Assembly: GCF_031679605.1 (NCBI RefSeq)
Contig: NZ_CP117522.1
Span: forward strand, 372,001 to 436,000
DNA: 64,000 nucleotides
DNA from: Streptomyces luomodiensis
GTDB taxonomy: Bacteria; Actinomycetota; Actinomycetes; Streptomycetales; Streptomycetaceae
Reading direction: 5' to 3'
The notes below the pieces were generated by a model. It was given only the letters and a program-made list of their open reading frames with translations, made no database searches and was not told where the DNA came from. Within the stretch, counting starts at the first letter, position 1, and each line of letters opens with the position of its first letter. The position numbers were made by a program, and so were the translations under genes. Shown here one piece after another: positions 16,601 to 50,600 of this stretch.

Positions 16601-19600
16601 CCAGGGCCGCCGGATCCGCCTGCGCCTGCCGCTGCTCGGTGTTGTTGAAGGTGAGCATGGTCTGGAACAGCGGATGCCGTGCCTGCGAGCGCTGGGGGTT
16701 GAGCGCTTCCACCAGCCGCTCGAAGGGCAGGTCCTGGTGGGCGTACGCCGCCAGGTCCGTGTCGCGCACGCGGGCGATCAGCTCGCGGAAGGTGGGGTTG
16801 CCCGAGGTGTCGGTGCGCAGCACCAGGGTGTTGACGAAGAAGCCGACGAGGTCGTCCAGGGCGTCGTCAGTGCGCCCGGCCACGGGCGTGCCCAGCGGGA
16901 TGTCGGTACCCGCCCCGAGCCGGGTGAGCAGCGCGGCGACCGCGGACTGGATCACCATGAAAGGGCTGGCCTTGGTGGCGCGGGCCACGGAGCGGACCCG
17001 CTCGTACAGCGGTGCGGGCACCTGGAACGGGAGGCGTTCGCCGCGATGGGCCGAGGTGGCGGGGCGCGGCCGGTCGGCGGGCAGGGTGAGTTCGTCCGGC
17101 AGTCCGGCCAGGGCGCGCTGCCAGTAGTCGAGCTGGCGGGCGATCAGGCTGTGCTCGTCGTCCTCCGAGCCGAGCACCTGGTGCTGCCACAGACTGTAGT
17201 CGGCGTACTGGACGGGAAGCGGCCGCCAGGCGGGCGCGGTGCCGGTGCGCCGTGCCGCGTAGGCGGTGACGATGTCGCGGGCCAGCAGCGGCACCGACCA
17301 GCCGTCGCCCGCGATGTGGTGGACGAGGAGGAGCAGTACCCGCTCCCGCTCGCCGGTCCCGAACAGCCAGGCCCGCCAGGGGAGTTCGCCGGACAGGTCG
17401 AAGGCGTACCCGGCGGCCTCGGCGAGCTCCCGCTCCAGGCGGTCCGGCGGCACGTCGGGGACGACGGTCAGCTCGGGCCGGGCCTCCAGGCCGTGCCGCA
17501 CCACCTGGTACGGGCCTTCGTCGTCCTCGGCGAAGACCGTGCGCAGCGACTCGTGGCGCCCGGCGACGTCGGCGAGCGCGTCCCGCAGGGCGGCGCGGTC
17601 CAGATCGCCGGTGAGCCGCAGCGCGAAGGGGATGTTGTACGTCGGGGAGGGGCCCTCGAAGCGGTGCAGGAACCACAGCCTGCGCTGCGCGAAGGAGGCG
17701 GGTATCCGGCCGGGGCGCGGCTCGGCGGGTGCCGGCGCCGGCCGGGCCGACCCGGCCGTGTCCAGGGCGCGGGCGAGCCCGGCCACGGTGGGGGTGTCGA
17801 AGAGCTGCCGCACCGCCAGCTCGGCGCCGAGCACCGAACGGATGCGCCCGGCGAGGCGGGTGGCCAGCAGCGAGTGTCCACCGGACTCGAAGAAGTCGTC
17901 GTCGATGCCGACCGACGGCAGGCCGAGGACCTCCGCGAAGAGCCCGCACAGGATCTCCTCCTGGGGGCTGCGGGGGGCGCGGCGCACCCCGCCGGCGGCC
18001 GGACCGGCATCGGGCGCCGGCAGGGCCTTGCGGTCCACCTTCCCGTTGGCGGTCAGCGGCAGCGCGTCCAGGACGACGAACGCGGCGGGCACCATGTAGT
18101 CGGGAAGTTCGGCGGCGATGTGCGCCCGCAGGTCCTCCGGGGACGGGGTGGTGCCACGCTCGGGGACGAGATGGGCAACGAGGCGTCTGTCGCCGGGGCG
18201 CGGCTCCTGGACGGTGACGACGGTCTGGGCGACGTCGGGGTGGCGGCCCAGCAGCGCCTCGATCTCGCCGAGTTCGATGCGGAAACCGCGCAGCTTCACC
18301 TGTTCGTCGGCGCGCCCGAGGTATTCCAGGACGCCGTCGGAGGTCCAGCGCACCAGGTCGCCGGTGCGGTACATGCGTGAGCCCGGGGGCCCGTACGGAT
18401 CGGCGACGAAGCGTTCCGCGGTGATCCCGGGGCGTCGCCAGTAGCCGCGGGCCAGGCCCGCGCCGGCGATGTGCAGCTCGCCCGCCGTACCGGGCGGCAC
18501 CAGGCGCAGACCGGTGTCGAGGACCATGAGCCGGGTGTTGTCCAGGGGACCGCCGATGGGGACGGAGGCCGGCACCTCCCGCCCCCGGGGAAGCGGGTGG
18601 CGCACCGCGAACGTGGTCGTCTCGGTGGGCCCGTACACGTCGATGACGGTCGTGTCGGGGCAGGCCCGCATCACACGGCTGATCGACGCCGCGGGGACGG
18701 CCTCGCCGCCGGTCCACACCTCGGCGAGGCCCGCGAAGTGTTCCGGCGCCTCGTCGGCGACGAGCTGGAAGAGCCCGGTGGTCAGGAACAGCCCGGTGAT
18801 CTCGTACTCGGCGAGCAGCTTGCCCAGGAGCGCGGCGTCCAGGTCGCCGGGCGGGGCGACGACGGCGGTGCCGCCGGTCAGCAGCGGCACCCACATCTCG
18901 TAGGTGGAGGCGTCGAAGGCGTGCGGCGAGTGCACCAGGACCCGGGTGTGGGCGCCGCCCGCGAACGCGCGGTCGTGGACGAGTTCGAGCACATGGCGGT
19001 GGGTGGCGGCGACGCCCTTGGGGGTGCCGGTGGAGCCGGAGGTGTGGGTGACGTAGGCGATCTGGTCCGGATGCACGCGCGCCCACGGCTCCGGGGCTCC
19101 CGGCGCGGGGCCGGGCTCCGCCGGGTCGTCGTCCACGACGACCATGGCGAGCCCGAGTGCCGCGGCGCGGTCGGCGTTCGCCCGGTCGGTCAGCACCAGG
19201 GAGACGCCCGCGAGGCCGGTGAGCTGCCGCAGCCGGTCGGCCGGGTCGCGCTGCCGCAGCGGGACGTACGCGCCGCCCGCCTTGAGGATGCCGAGCGCGG
19301 AGACGATGACGTCCGCCGAGCGCTCCATCAGCAGCGCCACCGGGATTTCGCAGCCCACTTTGAGCCGGGTCAGGCGGTGTGCCAGCGCGTCGGAGCGGGC
19401 GTCGAGTCCGGCGTAGTCGAGCGCGTCGGTGGCGGTGCGCACCGCGATGGCGTGCGGGGTGCGGGCCGCCTGGGCGCGGAACGCCTCGGGCAGGCTGAGG
19501 CCGGGGACGCGGGTGTCCGCGCCGCGGCCGAACTCCGAGACGGTGCGGTGCTCCTCGGCGGAGAGCAGGCCGAGCCGGCCGACGGGCCGCCGCGGGTCGG

Positions 19601-20881
19601 TGGCGACCGAGGTGAGGACGCGGACCACGCGGTCCAGGACGGCGCGGGCCGAGGTCTCGGGGATCAGATCGGGCTGGTGGTCCAGGCGCAGCCGCAGCCC
19701 GCCGCGGCCGATCGCGACGAGCGCGAGGGGATAGTGCGCGGCGTCGCGGTTGCGGGCGCCGACGATGGACAGACCGCTCGCCCCGCCGGGGCCGTCGGTC
19801 CCGGCCCCGAGGTCCACGGGGTAGTTCTCGAACACCATCGTGGTGTCGAAGAGCTCACCGGCTCCGGCGAGCCGCCGCACTTCGGCGAGGTCGATCTGCT
19901 GGTGGGCCTGGAGCCGGGCCTGCTCGTCCTGGACCCGGCGCGCCAGGTCCACCAGCGGCTCGCCGGGGCGCAGCCGTACCCGGACGGGCAGCGTGTTGAT
20001 GAACAGGCCCACCATCGTCTCGACCCCGGCGAGTTCGGGCGGCCGTCCGGAGACGGTGGCGCCGAACACCACGTCGTCGCGGCCGGTCAGCCCACCCAGG
20101 ACGATCGCCCAGGCGCTCTGCACCAGCGAGTTGAGGGTCAGCGCGCGCTCCCGGGCCAGGGCGGTGAGCGCTTGGTACGCCCCAGGGTCGAGCTCGGTGT
20201 CCAGGCGTCCGGGCACGACCGCGGGCCGGTCGCCGGCCCGGGGCGCGACGAGGGTCGGGCCGTCGACTCCGGCCATCGCCTCGCGCCACGCGGCCACCGC
20301 CGCGTCCCGGTCCTGGCCGGCCAGCCAGCTCAGGTAGTCGCGGAAGGGCCGCACCCGGGGCAGGCCGCTGTCGTCGCCACGGGCCGCGTACAGCGCGAGG
20401 AGTTCGCGCAGCAGCATGGGGCGCGACCAGCCGTCCAGCAGGATGTGGTGGTTGGTCAGGACGAACCGGTGCCGGCCGTCGCCGAGCCGTAACAGGGTGA
20501 ACCGCATCAGCGGCGGTCTGCCGAGGTCGAAGCGGCGCCGCCGGTCCTCCTCCAGCACCCGGTCGGCGGCCGCGGCGCGCTCGTCCTCGGGCAGCGCGGC
20601 CAGGTCGGTCTCCGCCCAGTCCAGGGCGACCTCGTGCGGGATGAACTGGACGGGCCGCCGCAGGCCCGCGTAGCGGAAACCCGCGCGCAGATTGGCGTGG
20701 CGCCGCAGCAGGGTGCGGCAGGCGGCGCGCAGGGCCTCGGGGTCGAGGTCGCCCTCCAGGTCCATGGTGTCCTGCACGACGTAGACGTCCGGCGCCGCCT
20801 CGTCGTACACGCTGTGGAACAGCAGGCCTTCCTGTAGCGGGGCCAGCGGCAGGATGTCCTGAAGTCCGGACTGCGTCGCCA

Positions 20882-20882
<1 letters not shown>
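13671..20882 (-). CDS. NRPS3: modules 10-11, C-A-T-C-A-T-TE
   Basis: 2403 residues; the ATG at 20882 overlaps the NRPS2 stop by one base (TGATG). The order is C10 (from about residue 9; opening [15 protein letters not shown] and [10 protein letters not shown]), A10 (HTSGSTG near 615), T10 (GGHSLLA near 1000), C11 (HHIAGDGWS near 1188), A11 (YTSGSTG near 1692), T11 (GGHSFLA near 2087) and a single type I thioesterase (from about 2140; nucleophile GWSFGG). The C10 opening is of the type that follows an epimerase, matching D-Thr9. Specificity codes by eye: A10 DAYFWGVTFK (branched aliphatic, Val or Ile); A11 DVQLVAHVVK (Pro). In this lipopeptide family Pro11 carboxylate is joined to the side-chain amine of residue 2, so the TE should be a macrolactam cyclase. 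Confidence 0.95.
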
Positions 20883-41527
<20,645 letters not shown>

Positions 41528-41605
41528 TTCGGCCTCTTCTTCGTCTTCAGGTGCGTGTACGTCGTCGGATGCGGTCGGCTCGTCGTCGGCCGGGGCGCGG
41601 GAGGG
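41528..41605 (-). other. In-frame acidic linker between NRPS1 stop and NRPS2 start
   Basis: The NRPS1 TGA (41606-41608) and the NRPS2 GTG (41527) are in the same reading frame. The 78 bases between them form 26 sense codons with no further stop, rich in Asp/Glu/Ala/Pro (ending APEDEEEAE before the GTG Val). A single TGA therefore separates the two synthetases. GAAGAGG inside this stretch may act as the NRPS2 ribosome-binding site. Confidence 0.85.
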
Positions 41606-44600
41606 TCATTCGAAAAGGTCGTCGAACTCGTCCTCGAACGCCTCGATCTCGTCCTGCGTGATCGAGGACAGGGAGACGTCGGAGGGGGTGAGCCCCCCGG
41701 CGTGGGGGTTCTGGGCATGGGCCACGAGGGCTTCGAGCGCCTGGAACCACAGGCCGGCGAGTTCCCGGACCTCGGTTTCGTCCAGGAGGTGGCCGGCCCA
41801 GGTCCAGTACGCGACGAGTTCCGATCCTTGCGGGGAGTCGTGCGTACGGGCGTTGAGCTCCAGGGCGTGGGCGAGCGGCAGATGCGGTGGATCGCCCGCC
41901 ACGCCGTCGATGCCGATGAGCGGGGTCCAGTCGCCGGTCTGCCCGGCGGCGGTGGAGAAGCGTCCGAGGTAGTTGAAGGAGACCTGGGGGTCCGGCAGGC
42001 CCTGGAACCCCTCCGCCGTGCCGGGGTTGAGGTGTCGGACGAGGCCGTAGCCCATGCCCTTGTCGGGCACGGCCCTCAGCTGTTCCTTGATCCGCTTGAG
42101 GATGTCCCCCGCGCTCTGTCCGCCGGCGAAGGCGTCGGTGAGGTCGGCGGTGCCCGTCTCCAGGCGTACGGGGTACAGGTTGGTGAACCACCCCACCGTG
42201 CGGGACAGGTCGGCGCCCTGGACCAGGTGTTCCTCGCGGCCGTGGCCCTCCAGGTGGAGCAGCAGTCCGGGGTTGCGCCGCCAGCGCTCCCACGCCAGGG
42301 TGAACGCGGTCAGCAGGACGTCGTTGACCTCGGCGTTGAACGCGGCGGGCACCTGGGTCAGCACGGCTTCGGTGACGCCGGTCGGCAGGGTGAGGCTGAT
42401 CCGGCCGGCGGTCGCGGTGGTGTCCCGGGCCGGGTCCAGCGCCCGGCGTCCGAGCCTGCGCTCCTCGCTCCGCAGTGTCCGCTGCCACCAGGCCGCGTCG
42501 GCGACCCAGGCCGGTTTGCCGGCCTCCTCGGTCAGCCGCTGGGCCCAGCGGCGCAGTGAGGTTCCCACGGGCTGGAGTTCCGGGTCGCGCCCGGTGGCGA
42601 CGGCCTCGTAGGCTTCGGCGAGGTCGGGCACCAGGATCCGCCAGGACACCCCGTCCACGACGAGGTGGTGGGCGAGGAACAGCAGCAGGCCCGGTGTGTC
42701 CGTGCCGCGGTCGAACCACACGAACTGCGTGACCGTGCCCTGGTCCAGGTCGAGCCGGTCCCTGGCGGCTTCCCCCGCGGACCGCACCAGGGTGCCCAGC
42801 GCCTCGTCGTCGAGGGCAAGGCCGTCCGGTCCGGTGGCCGCCACGCGGTGGACGAGGGGTGCGGCGTCGACCGCGCCCGGTTCCCGGATCTCCATCCGGC
42901 GCTCCGGGCCGGTGGTGAGCCGGGCGCGCAGGGCGTCGTGGTGGTCCAGGAGGGTCCGCAGGGTCCGGGTGAGGGTGTCGGCGCTCAGTGCGGCGGGGGT
43001 CTGGAGGAGGACGGACATGTTGTACCCGTCCAGGTCCTCGCCGCGCGCCAGCAGCCAGTGGGCGATCGGGGTGAGGGGGACGTCGCCGATGCCGGCGCCC
43101 GGCTCCTCGGCGGCCGTGTCCGCCACCTCGGTGACGACGTCGGCGAGCGCGGCGACGGTGCGGTGCTCGAAGATGTCGCGGACCGACAGTTCGAGCCCGG
43201 CCCGCCGGGCGCGGCCGACCAGCTGGATGGACATGATGCTGTCGCCGCCGAAGTCGAAGAAACCGTCGTCGATGCCGACCCCGTCGAGCCCGAGGACCTC
43301 GGCGAACAGCCCGCACAGCGTCTTCTCCCGCTCGGTGCGCGGCCCTTGGCCCGTGCCGTCGGGGAGGGTGGAGGGGGCGGGCAGTGCGCGCCGGTCGAGT
43401 TTTCCGTTGGCGGTGAGGGGCAGTTCCTCCAGGACCGTCACGGCCGACGGGACCATGTAGTGCGGCAGGTGCTGTTCGAGGTGGCCGCGCAGGGTGCGGA
43501 CGAGGTCGGCGTCCTCGTGGGGACCGTCCGGTACGACGTAGGCGACCAGCCGCGTGGTACCGGTGTCCTCGCGGGTGACGACCACCGCCGTGTCGACGGC
43601 CGGGTGGTCGCCGAGCACGGCCTCGATCTCGCCCGGTTCCACGCGGAAGCCGCCGATCTTCACCTGGTCGTCGGCTCGGCCCAGGAACTCCAGCTGCTCG
43701 GAGCCGGTCCAGCGGACGATGTCGCCGGTCCGGTAGATGCGGTCGCCGGGGGCGCCGAACGGGCTGGCGACGAAGCGTTCCGCGGTGCGGCCGGGCCGGT
43801 TCAGGTAGCCGCGGGCGAGCTGGGCGCCGCCGATGTAGAGCTCTCCGCGCACACCGGGCGGCACCGGCCGCAGGTCCGCGTCGAGCACGTACACCCGGGC
43901 GTTCCACAGCGGCTGGCCGATGGGCGCGGAGGACGGCCACTCGTCGGTGTCCGCGGGGAGGGTGGTGGACGTCGCCGCGTGGGTCTCGGCGGGGCCGTAG
44001 ATGTTGTGCGCCATGTGCCGCCAGTCGCCCTGGCAGAACCGGCGCAGTTCGCCGCTGAGCCGGAACTGCTCACCGCCCTGGAAGATGTCGGTGAGCGAGT
44101 CGAGCGGTTCGCCGAGGTCCTCCGCGGCCGCGAGCACCGCGTCGATGACGAGCGTGGGCGCGAACAGCTCGTTGACCTCGTGGCGGGTGATCCAGCGGAC
44201 CAGTTCGTAGGCGTCGCGCCGGACGTGTTCCTCGGGCAGGACGAGCGTCTTGCCCGCCACCAGTGCCTGGAGGATCTCCTGCACCGCGAAGTCGAAGGAG
44301 ACGGCGAGGAACTGGGCGGTGCGGGTGTCGACGCCGCCGCTGTAGGTGTTGGTGTGCCAGGCGAGGAGGTTCATCAGTGACGCCATGGGCATCACCACGC
44401 CCTTGGGGGTGCCGGTGGATCCCGAGGTGTAGACGACGTAGGCCGGATGGCGCGGGTCGAGCGCACGGCCGCGGTCGGCGTCGGTGAGGTCGGCCGCCGG
44501 GGCGCCGGCGAGCGCGCGTACGGTCGCCGGGTCGTCCAGGACGAGAGGACGGACCGGCCCGGCGGTGCCCAGGAGGGGGCGGGTGGCCGCATCGGTGATC

Positions 44601-47600
44601 ACGGCGCGGGGCGCACAGTCGTCGAGGACGGCGCGCAGCCGCTGCTCGGGAGCCGAGGTGTCGAGGGTGAGGTAGGCGGCCCCCGTTTTGAGGACCGCTA
44701 CCAGGGCAGTGATCATCTCCGCCGACCGGGGCAGGGCGATCGCCACGATGTCCTCGCCCCCGACGTCCTGGGCCGCCAGCAGCCGGGCCAGCCGGTTGGC
44801 GCGGGCGTTGAGCTCCTCGTAGGACAGGGTGGTGTCCTGGGAGATCACCGCGGTGGCGCCGGGCGCCTGGGCGGTCTGCCGCTCGAAGAGCACGGGCACG
44901 GTCTGTGGCGGCACGGGGTGCGGGTCCCCGTTCCAGTCGTGCAGGATCTGCCGGGTTTCGACGGGCGTCAGGACGTCCAGCCGCCCGATGGGGCCGTCCG
45001 GTTCTGCCGTGACGCCTTCGAGCACCCGCAGCAGTCGTTCGGCGAAGCCATTGACGGTCTCGCGGTCGAAGAGGTCGGCGTTGTACTCGACGGCCGCGTG
45101 CATGCCCGCCGCCTCGCCCGTGGGCCCGTAGGTCTCGTCGAAGAAGAACGCGAGGTCGAACTTGGCGCGCCCGGTCTCCGGGGCCCGTACGTCCACGGTC
45201 AGGCCCGGCAGCCGCAGCACATCAAGGGCTTCCTGGTTGTTGTCGAAACCCAGCAGCACCTGGAACAAGGGGTGCCGGGCGAGCGAGCGCACCGGGCTCA
45301 GCACCTCGACGAGCCGTTCGAACGGCAGGTCCTGGTGTGCGTACGCGCCGAGGTTCGTCTCGCGGACCCGGCCGACGAGTTCGGCGAAGGTGGGGTTGCC
45401 GGAGGTGTCGGTGCGCAGCACCAGCGTGTTGACGAAGAAGCCGACCAGCTCCTCGACGGCGGCGTCGGTGCGGCCCGCGATGGGGCTGCCGATGGGTATG
45501 TCCGTACCGGCCCCGATCCGGGTCAGCAGCGTGGCCAGGGCGGCCTGCACCACCATGAACAGGCTCGACCGGGTGTCGCGCGCCAGGTCCACGAGGCCCG
45601 CGTGCAGCTCGGCGGGGACCTCGAAGGTCACCCGGCCGCCCTGGTGGGACTGGCGCGGCGGACGTGGCCGGTCGGTGGGCAGCTCCAGTTCCGCCGGCAG
45701 ATCCGCCAGCGCCCGCTGCCAGTGGGCGAGCTGGCGGGAGATCTCGCTGTCGGGGTCGGACTCCTCACCGAGCACCTCGCGCTGCCACAGTGTGTAGTCG
45801 GCGTACTGCACCGGCAGTGGCCGCCACCGAGGGGCGTCGCCGGTGGTGACGCGGGCCGTGTACGCGGCCGACAGATCACGGGCCAGCGGGCCGAGCGACC
45901 AGCCGTCGCCCGCGATGTGGTGGACCACCACGACGAGGACGCGCTGGACGCCCTCCTCCGACTCGGCGGTGAACAGCCAGCCACGGACGGGGAGTTCGGC
46001 GGTCAGGTCGAACGGGTGGGAGGCCGCGGTGCGCACCTTGTCGTCCAGTTCCGCGGGCGCGACGGTCTCCTCGATCAGCTCCGGCCGTGCCTGCGGGGCG
46101 GGCAGGATGACCTGCCGCGCGCCGGCTCCTTCCTCCGCGAACAGGGTGCGCAGGCTCTCGTGGCGGGCGACGACATCGGCCAGGGCCAGGCGCAGCGCGG
46201 CGCGGTCCAGCGCACCGTCGAGCCGCAGGGTGACCGGGATGTTGTACGTGGCGCTGGGGCCTTCCAGATGGTGCAGGAACCACAGCCGCTGCTGGGCGTA
46301 CGACAGGGGGATGCGCGGCGGGCGCTGGGCGGGAGCCACGGGACGCCGGGCACCGGACGCTTCGTCGATCGCCGCGGACAGCCCCGCGACGGTCGGGGTC
46401 TCGAAGAGCCGGCGGATGGAGATCTCCACCCCGAGCACCGAGCGCACGCGGCTGAGCAGCCGCACGGCAGACAGCGAGTGGCCACCGCGGGCGAAGAAGT
46501 CCTCGTCGATGCCCACGGAGGACACGCCCAGCAGTTCCGCGAAGATGGTGCACAGGATCTGTTCCCGCGGGCTGCGCGGAGCTCGGTACGGCGCGGCCCC
46601 CCGGTCCGGTCCGGCGGTCCCGGCCGGCTCCTCGGCGGGAGCCCCGACCAGCCGTAGCTCGCCGTCGTGGGACCAGCGGGCCGTCCGGCCGGTGCGGTAC
46701 ATCGTGCTGCCGCCCTCGAAGGGGCATGGCACCAGCCGGTCCTCGTGCGCGGCGTCGGGGCCGTCGGCGGGGCCGGTGCCGTCCGCGTCGGCCGGGGCCG
46801 GGCCCTCCTGCGCCACGTACAGCTGCCCGGCCACGCCCGGGACCACCGAGCGCAGGGCCTCGTCCAGCACATAGACCCGGGTGCCGGTCACCGTGTCGGG
46901 CAGGTCCGCCCGCGCCAGCGCGGCGGCCACTTCTGGACGTCCGGCCTGGCTCCAGTTCTCGACAACGGTCGCCCGCTCGGCCGTGTCGAATATCTCGGCC
47001 TCGGAGATCCGCAGGTCCGGCCGGTCGGCCAGGGCGGCCAGCAGTCGCAGAAAACGGTCCCGGAGGGCGCGGACCGTGCGGGGCTCGAACAGATCGGCGC
47101 TGTACTCCAGGTCGGCGGCGATGCCCGCGGGCCTTCCCTCGGTGTCGAACCGCTCGGTCAGCTCGAAGTTGAGGTCGAACTTGGTGTCCTCGATCGGCAG
47201 CCGCTCCAGCTCCGCGGCGAGCCGCGGCAGCCGGGCGACCTCGGCGACCGTGGCCCGGGGGTCGGTGTGGTGGAGCGACAAGGACACCTGGAAGAGGGGG
47301 TGGCGGGCGAGCGAACGCTCCGGGTTCAGCACCTCCACCAGCCGCTCGAACGGCAGGTCCTGATGCGCGTACGCGCCGAGGTCCGTCTCGCGCACCCGGC
47401 CCACGAGTTCGCTGAACGCCGGATCGCCCGAGGTGTCCGTGCGCAGCACCAGTGTGTTGGCGAAGAACCCGACCAGTTCCTCGACCGCGGTGTCGGTGCG
47501 GCCGGCGATCGGGGTGCCGATGGGGATGTCGGTGCCCGCGCCGAGCCGGGTCAGCAGCGCCGCGAGCCCCGCCTGCAACACCATGAACAGACTGGCGCGG

Positions 47601-50600
47601 GTCTCGCGCGCCAACGCGTAGAGCGCCTGGTGGAGTTCGGCCGGAATGCGGAAGGAGTCCTGGCCGCCGCGCTGGGTCAGCTCGTCGGTGCGCGCCCGGT
47701 CGACGGGCAGCGCGAGTTCGTCCGGGAGGCCCGACAGGGCCCAGGACCAGTAGGCGAGCTGGCGGGAGATCTCGCTGTCGGGGTCGGCCTCGTCGCCGAG
47801 CACCTCGCGCTGCCAGAGGCTGTAGTCGGCGTACTGCACGGGCAGCGGCTCCCACCGCGGGGCCTCGCCCGTGGTGACACGTGCCGTGTACGCCGCCGTC
47901 ACATCCCGCGTCAGCGGCCGCATCGACCAGCCGTCGCCCGCGATGTGGTGCAGAAGCAGCAACAGTACGTGCTGGTCGGGACCGCATGCGAAGAGCGTGA
48001 CCCGCAGCGGTGGCTCATGCGACAGGTCGAAGACGCACCGGGCCGCGGCGACCAGCTCGGCCGCGACCCGGTCCTCGTCCACCGTCCGGATATCGATGTC
48101 GACCAGCGCCTGGCGCGGTTCGAGGACGACTTGGGTGAAACCCTCCTCGTCCTCGGCGAAGACGGTGCGCAGGCTCTCGTGGCGGGCGACCACGTCGTCC
48201 AGCGCCAGGCGCAGCGCCTCCCGGTCCAGCGGACCGGTCAGCCGCAGCGCGCCGGGCGCGTTGTAGGCGGTGCTCCCGTCGCCCAGCAGATCCAGGAAGC
48301 GAAGGCGCGCTTGTGCGTACGAGACGGGGATGCGGGACGGACGTGGGGCCGCGGTCAGCGCGGGGCGGGGGGCGGCGGTGCCGGGGGCCAACCGGTCCAG
48401 GGTGGGTGAGATACCGGCGACGGTGGGGGTCTCGAAGAGCTGCCGGATGGGCAGTTCCGCGCCCAGGACGGTACGGATCCGGCTGACCAGTTTGGTGGCC
48501 AGGAGTGAGTGGCCACCGAGCCGGAAGAAGTCATCGTCGATCGACACCGACTCCAGACCAAGGACCTCGGCGAACAAGCCGCACAAGATCTCCTCGCGGG
48601 GCGAGCGCGGAGGACGGCCTGAGGCGGCCTCCGGACCGTAGTCGGGCGCGGGCAGCGCACGCCGGTCCAGCTTCCCGTTCGGCGTCAACGGCAACCCATC
48701 CAGAACCACGAACGCCGACGGCACCATGTAATCCGGCAACAGGCTCGACGCATACTCCCGCAAAGCCGCGTCACCAACACCATCCGCCACCACATAGGCC
48801 ACCAGACGCTGATCCCCGGCCCGGTCCTCCCGCACGATCACGGCCGCCTGGGCCACATCCGGGCGGCCCCTCAAAACAGCCTGGATCTCGCCCAGCTCGA
48901 TACGGAAACCACGCACCTTGACCTGATCATCAACCCGCCCCACATACACCAACTGACCATCCGCACTCCACCGCGCCACATCCCCGGTGCGATACATCCG
49001 CGCACCGGCAGGACCATACGGATCAGCCGTGAACCGCTCCGCCGTCAGATCCGCACGACCCCAATAGCCACGCGCGAGCACCACACCCGCCACATACAGC
49101 TCCCCCGCCACACCCGGCGGCACCGGACGCAACGCCCCATCCAGGACGTAGACCCGGGTGTTCCAGAACGGCCGGCCGATCGGCACCGCACCACCAGCAA
49201 CCTCCTGACCCGGCTCGATCCGGAAATCCGTGCAGTTGACCGTCGCCTCCGTCGGACCATAAGCATTCACCACCGTCACACCCGGATGCGCCAACCGCCA
49301 CGACACCAACGCCTCACCCACCAACGCCTCACCACCGGTCATCAACATCCCCGACGGCGACACCACCCCCGGCAACGCCTCCAACAACCCCAAATGCGAC
49401 GGCGTCACCTTCATAAACGACGGCCGACCCACATCCGCCGCACGCTCATCCAGCTCACCCAGCACCACCCGACCACCACTCACCAACGGCGTATACAACC
49501 CCGTCACCGTCAGATCAAACGCCACCGACGAATGCAACAACACCGTCCCCGACGCATCCGGATACACCACACGCGCCCGCTCCAGATACGCCCCCACCGA
49601 ACGATGCTCAACCACCACACCCTTCGGACGCCCCGTCGAACCCGACGTATAAATCACATACACCGGAAGCGACAGCTCACCCGCCACCTCTACCGGCTCA
49701 GCCGACAACCCATCAGCCGCCGCCAGATCCGCGACATCATCAACCACCACAACCGGCTCTGCGTCGTCCAGAATGTGAGCCCTGCGCTCCGCCGGATACT
49801 CCGGATCCACCGGCACATACGCACCACCCGCCTTCACCACACCCAGCAACACCACCACCAACTCCACCGACCGCGGCAACACCACCCCCACAAACCGCTC
49901 CGGCCCCACACCCCGCCCCATCAACCACCGAGCCACCCGATTCGACCACGCATCCAACTCCGCATACGACACCTCACGCCCACCACACACCACCGCCACC
50001 GCATCCGGCGTCCGCTCCACCTGCTCGGCGAACAACACCGGCAACGACACACCCCGCACACCCCGCACCTCACCATTCCACCCCACCAGCACCCGCTCCC
50101 GCTCCACCGCATCCAGCAACTCCACCTCACCGATACGACGATCGGGGTGCCCCGCCACCCACTCCAGCACCCGCACCAGCCGCTTCTGGTGGGCAACGAG
50201 TTCACGCTCGTCGTAGAGGCCGGGGTCGGCGTCGAATTCCACGCGGATGCCGGTGCGGGAGGCCGCCGTGCCATAGAAGTTGATCTTCAGGTCGTTGACG
50301 GGCCCGGTGGACAGCGGGTGGCCGATGGCCCGGGTGTCGCCGAAGGACAGTTCGTGGGCGAAGGCCAGGACGTTGAGCGTCGGGCCGAGGCGGGTCAGGC
50401 GGCCGCCGGAGAGCCCGAGTTCGGTGACGAGTTCCTCACCGCGGAAGCGCTGATGCCTGATGACGTCGGCCAGCGAGTGGGAGACGGATGCCACGAGTTC
50501 GGCGAAGGTGGTCCGCGAGGTGACGTTCACGCGGATGGGCAGGACGTTGACCATCACGCTCGGCGTGGTCAGGGACAGGCGGCCGGTGCGGCCGGCCAGG

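Noticed and set aside
46590..46985. Frameshift or sequencing error hiding a normal A domain in module 2.
   Set aside because: Only about 400 bases lie between the C and T domains, too few for an A domain in any frame, and the flanks stay in one frame.
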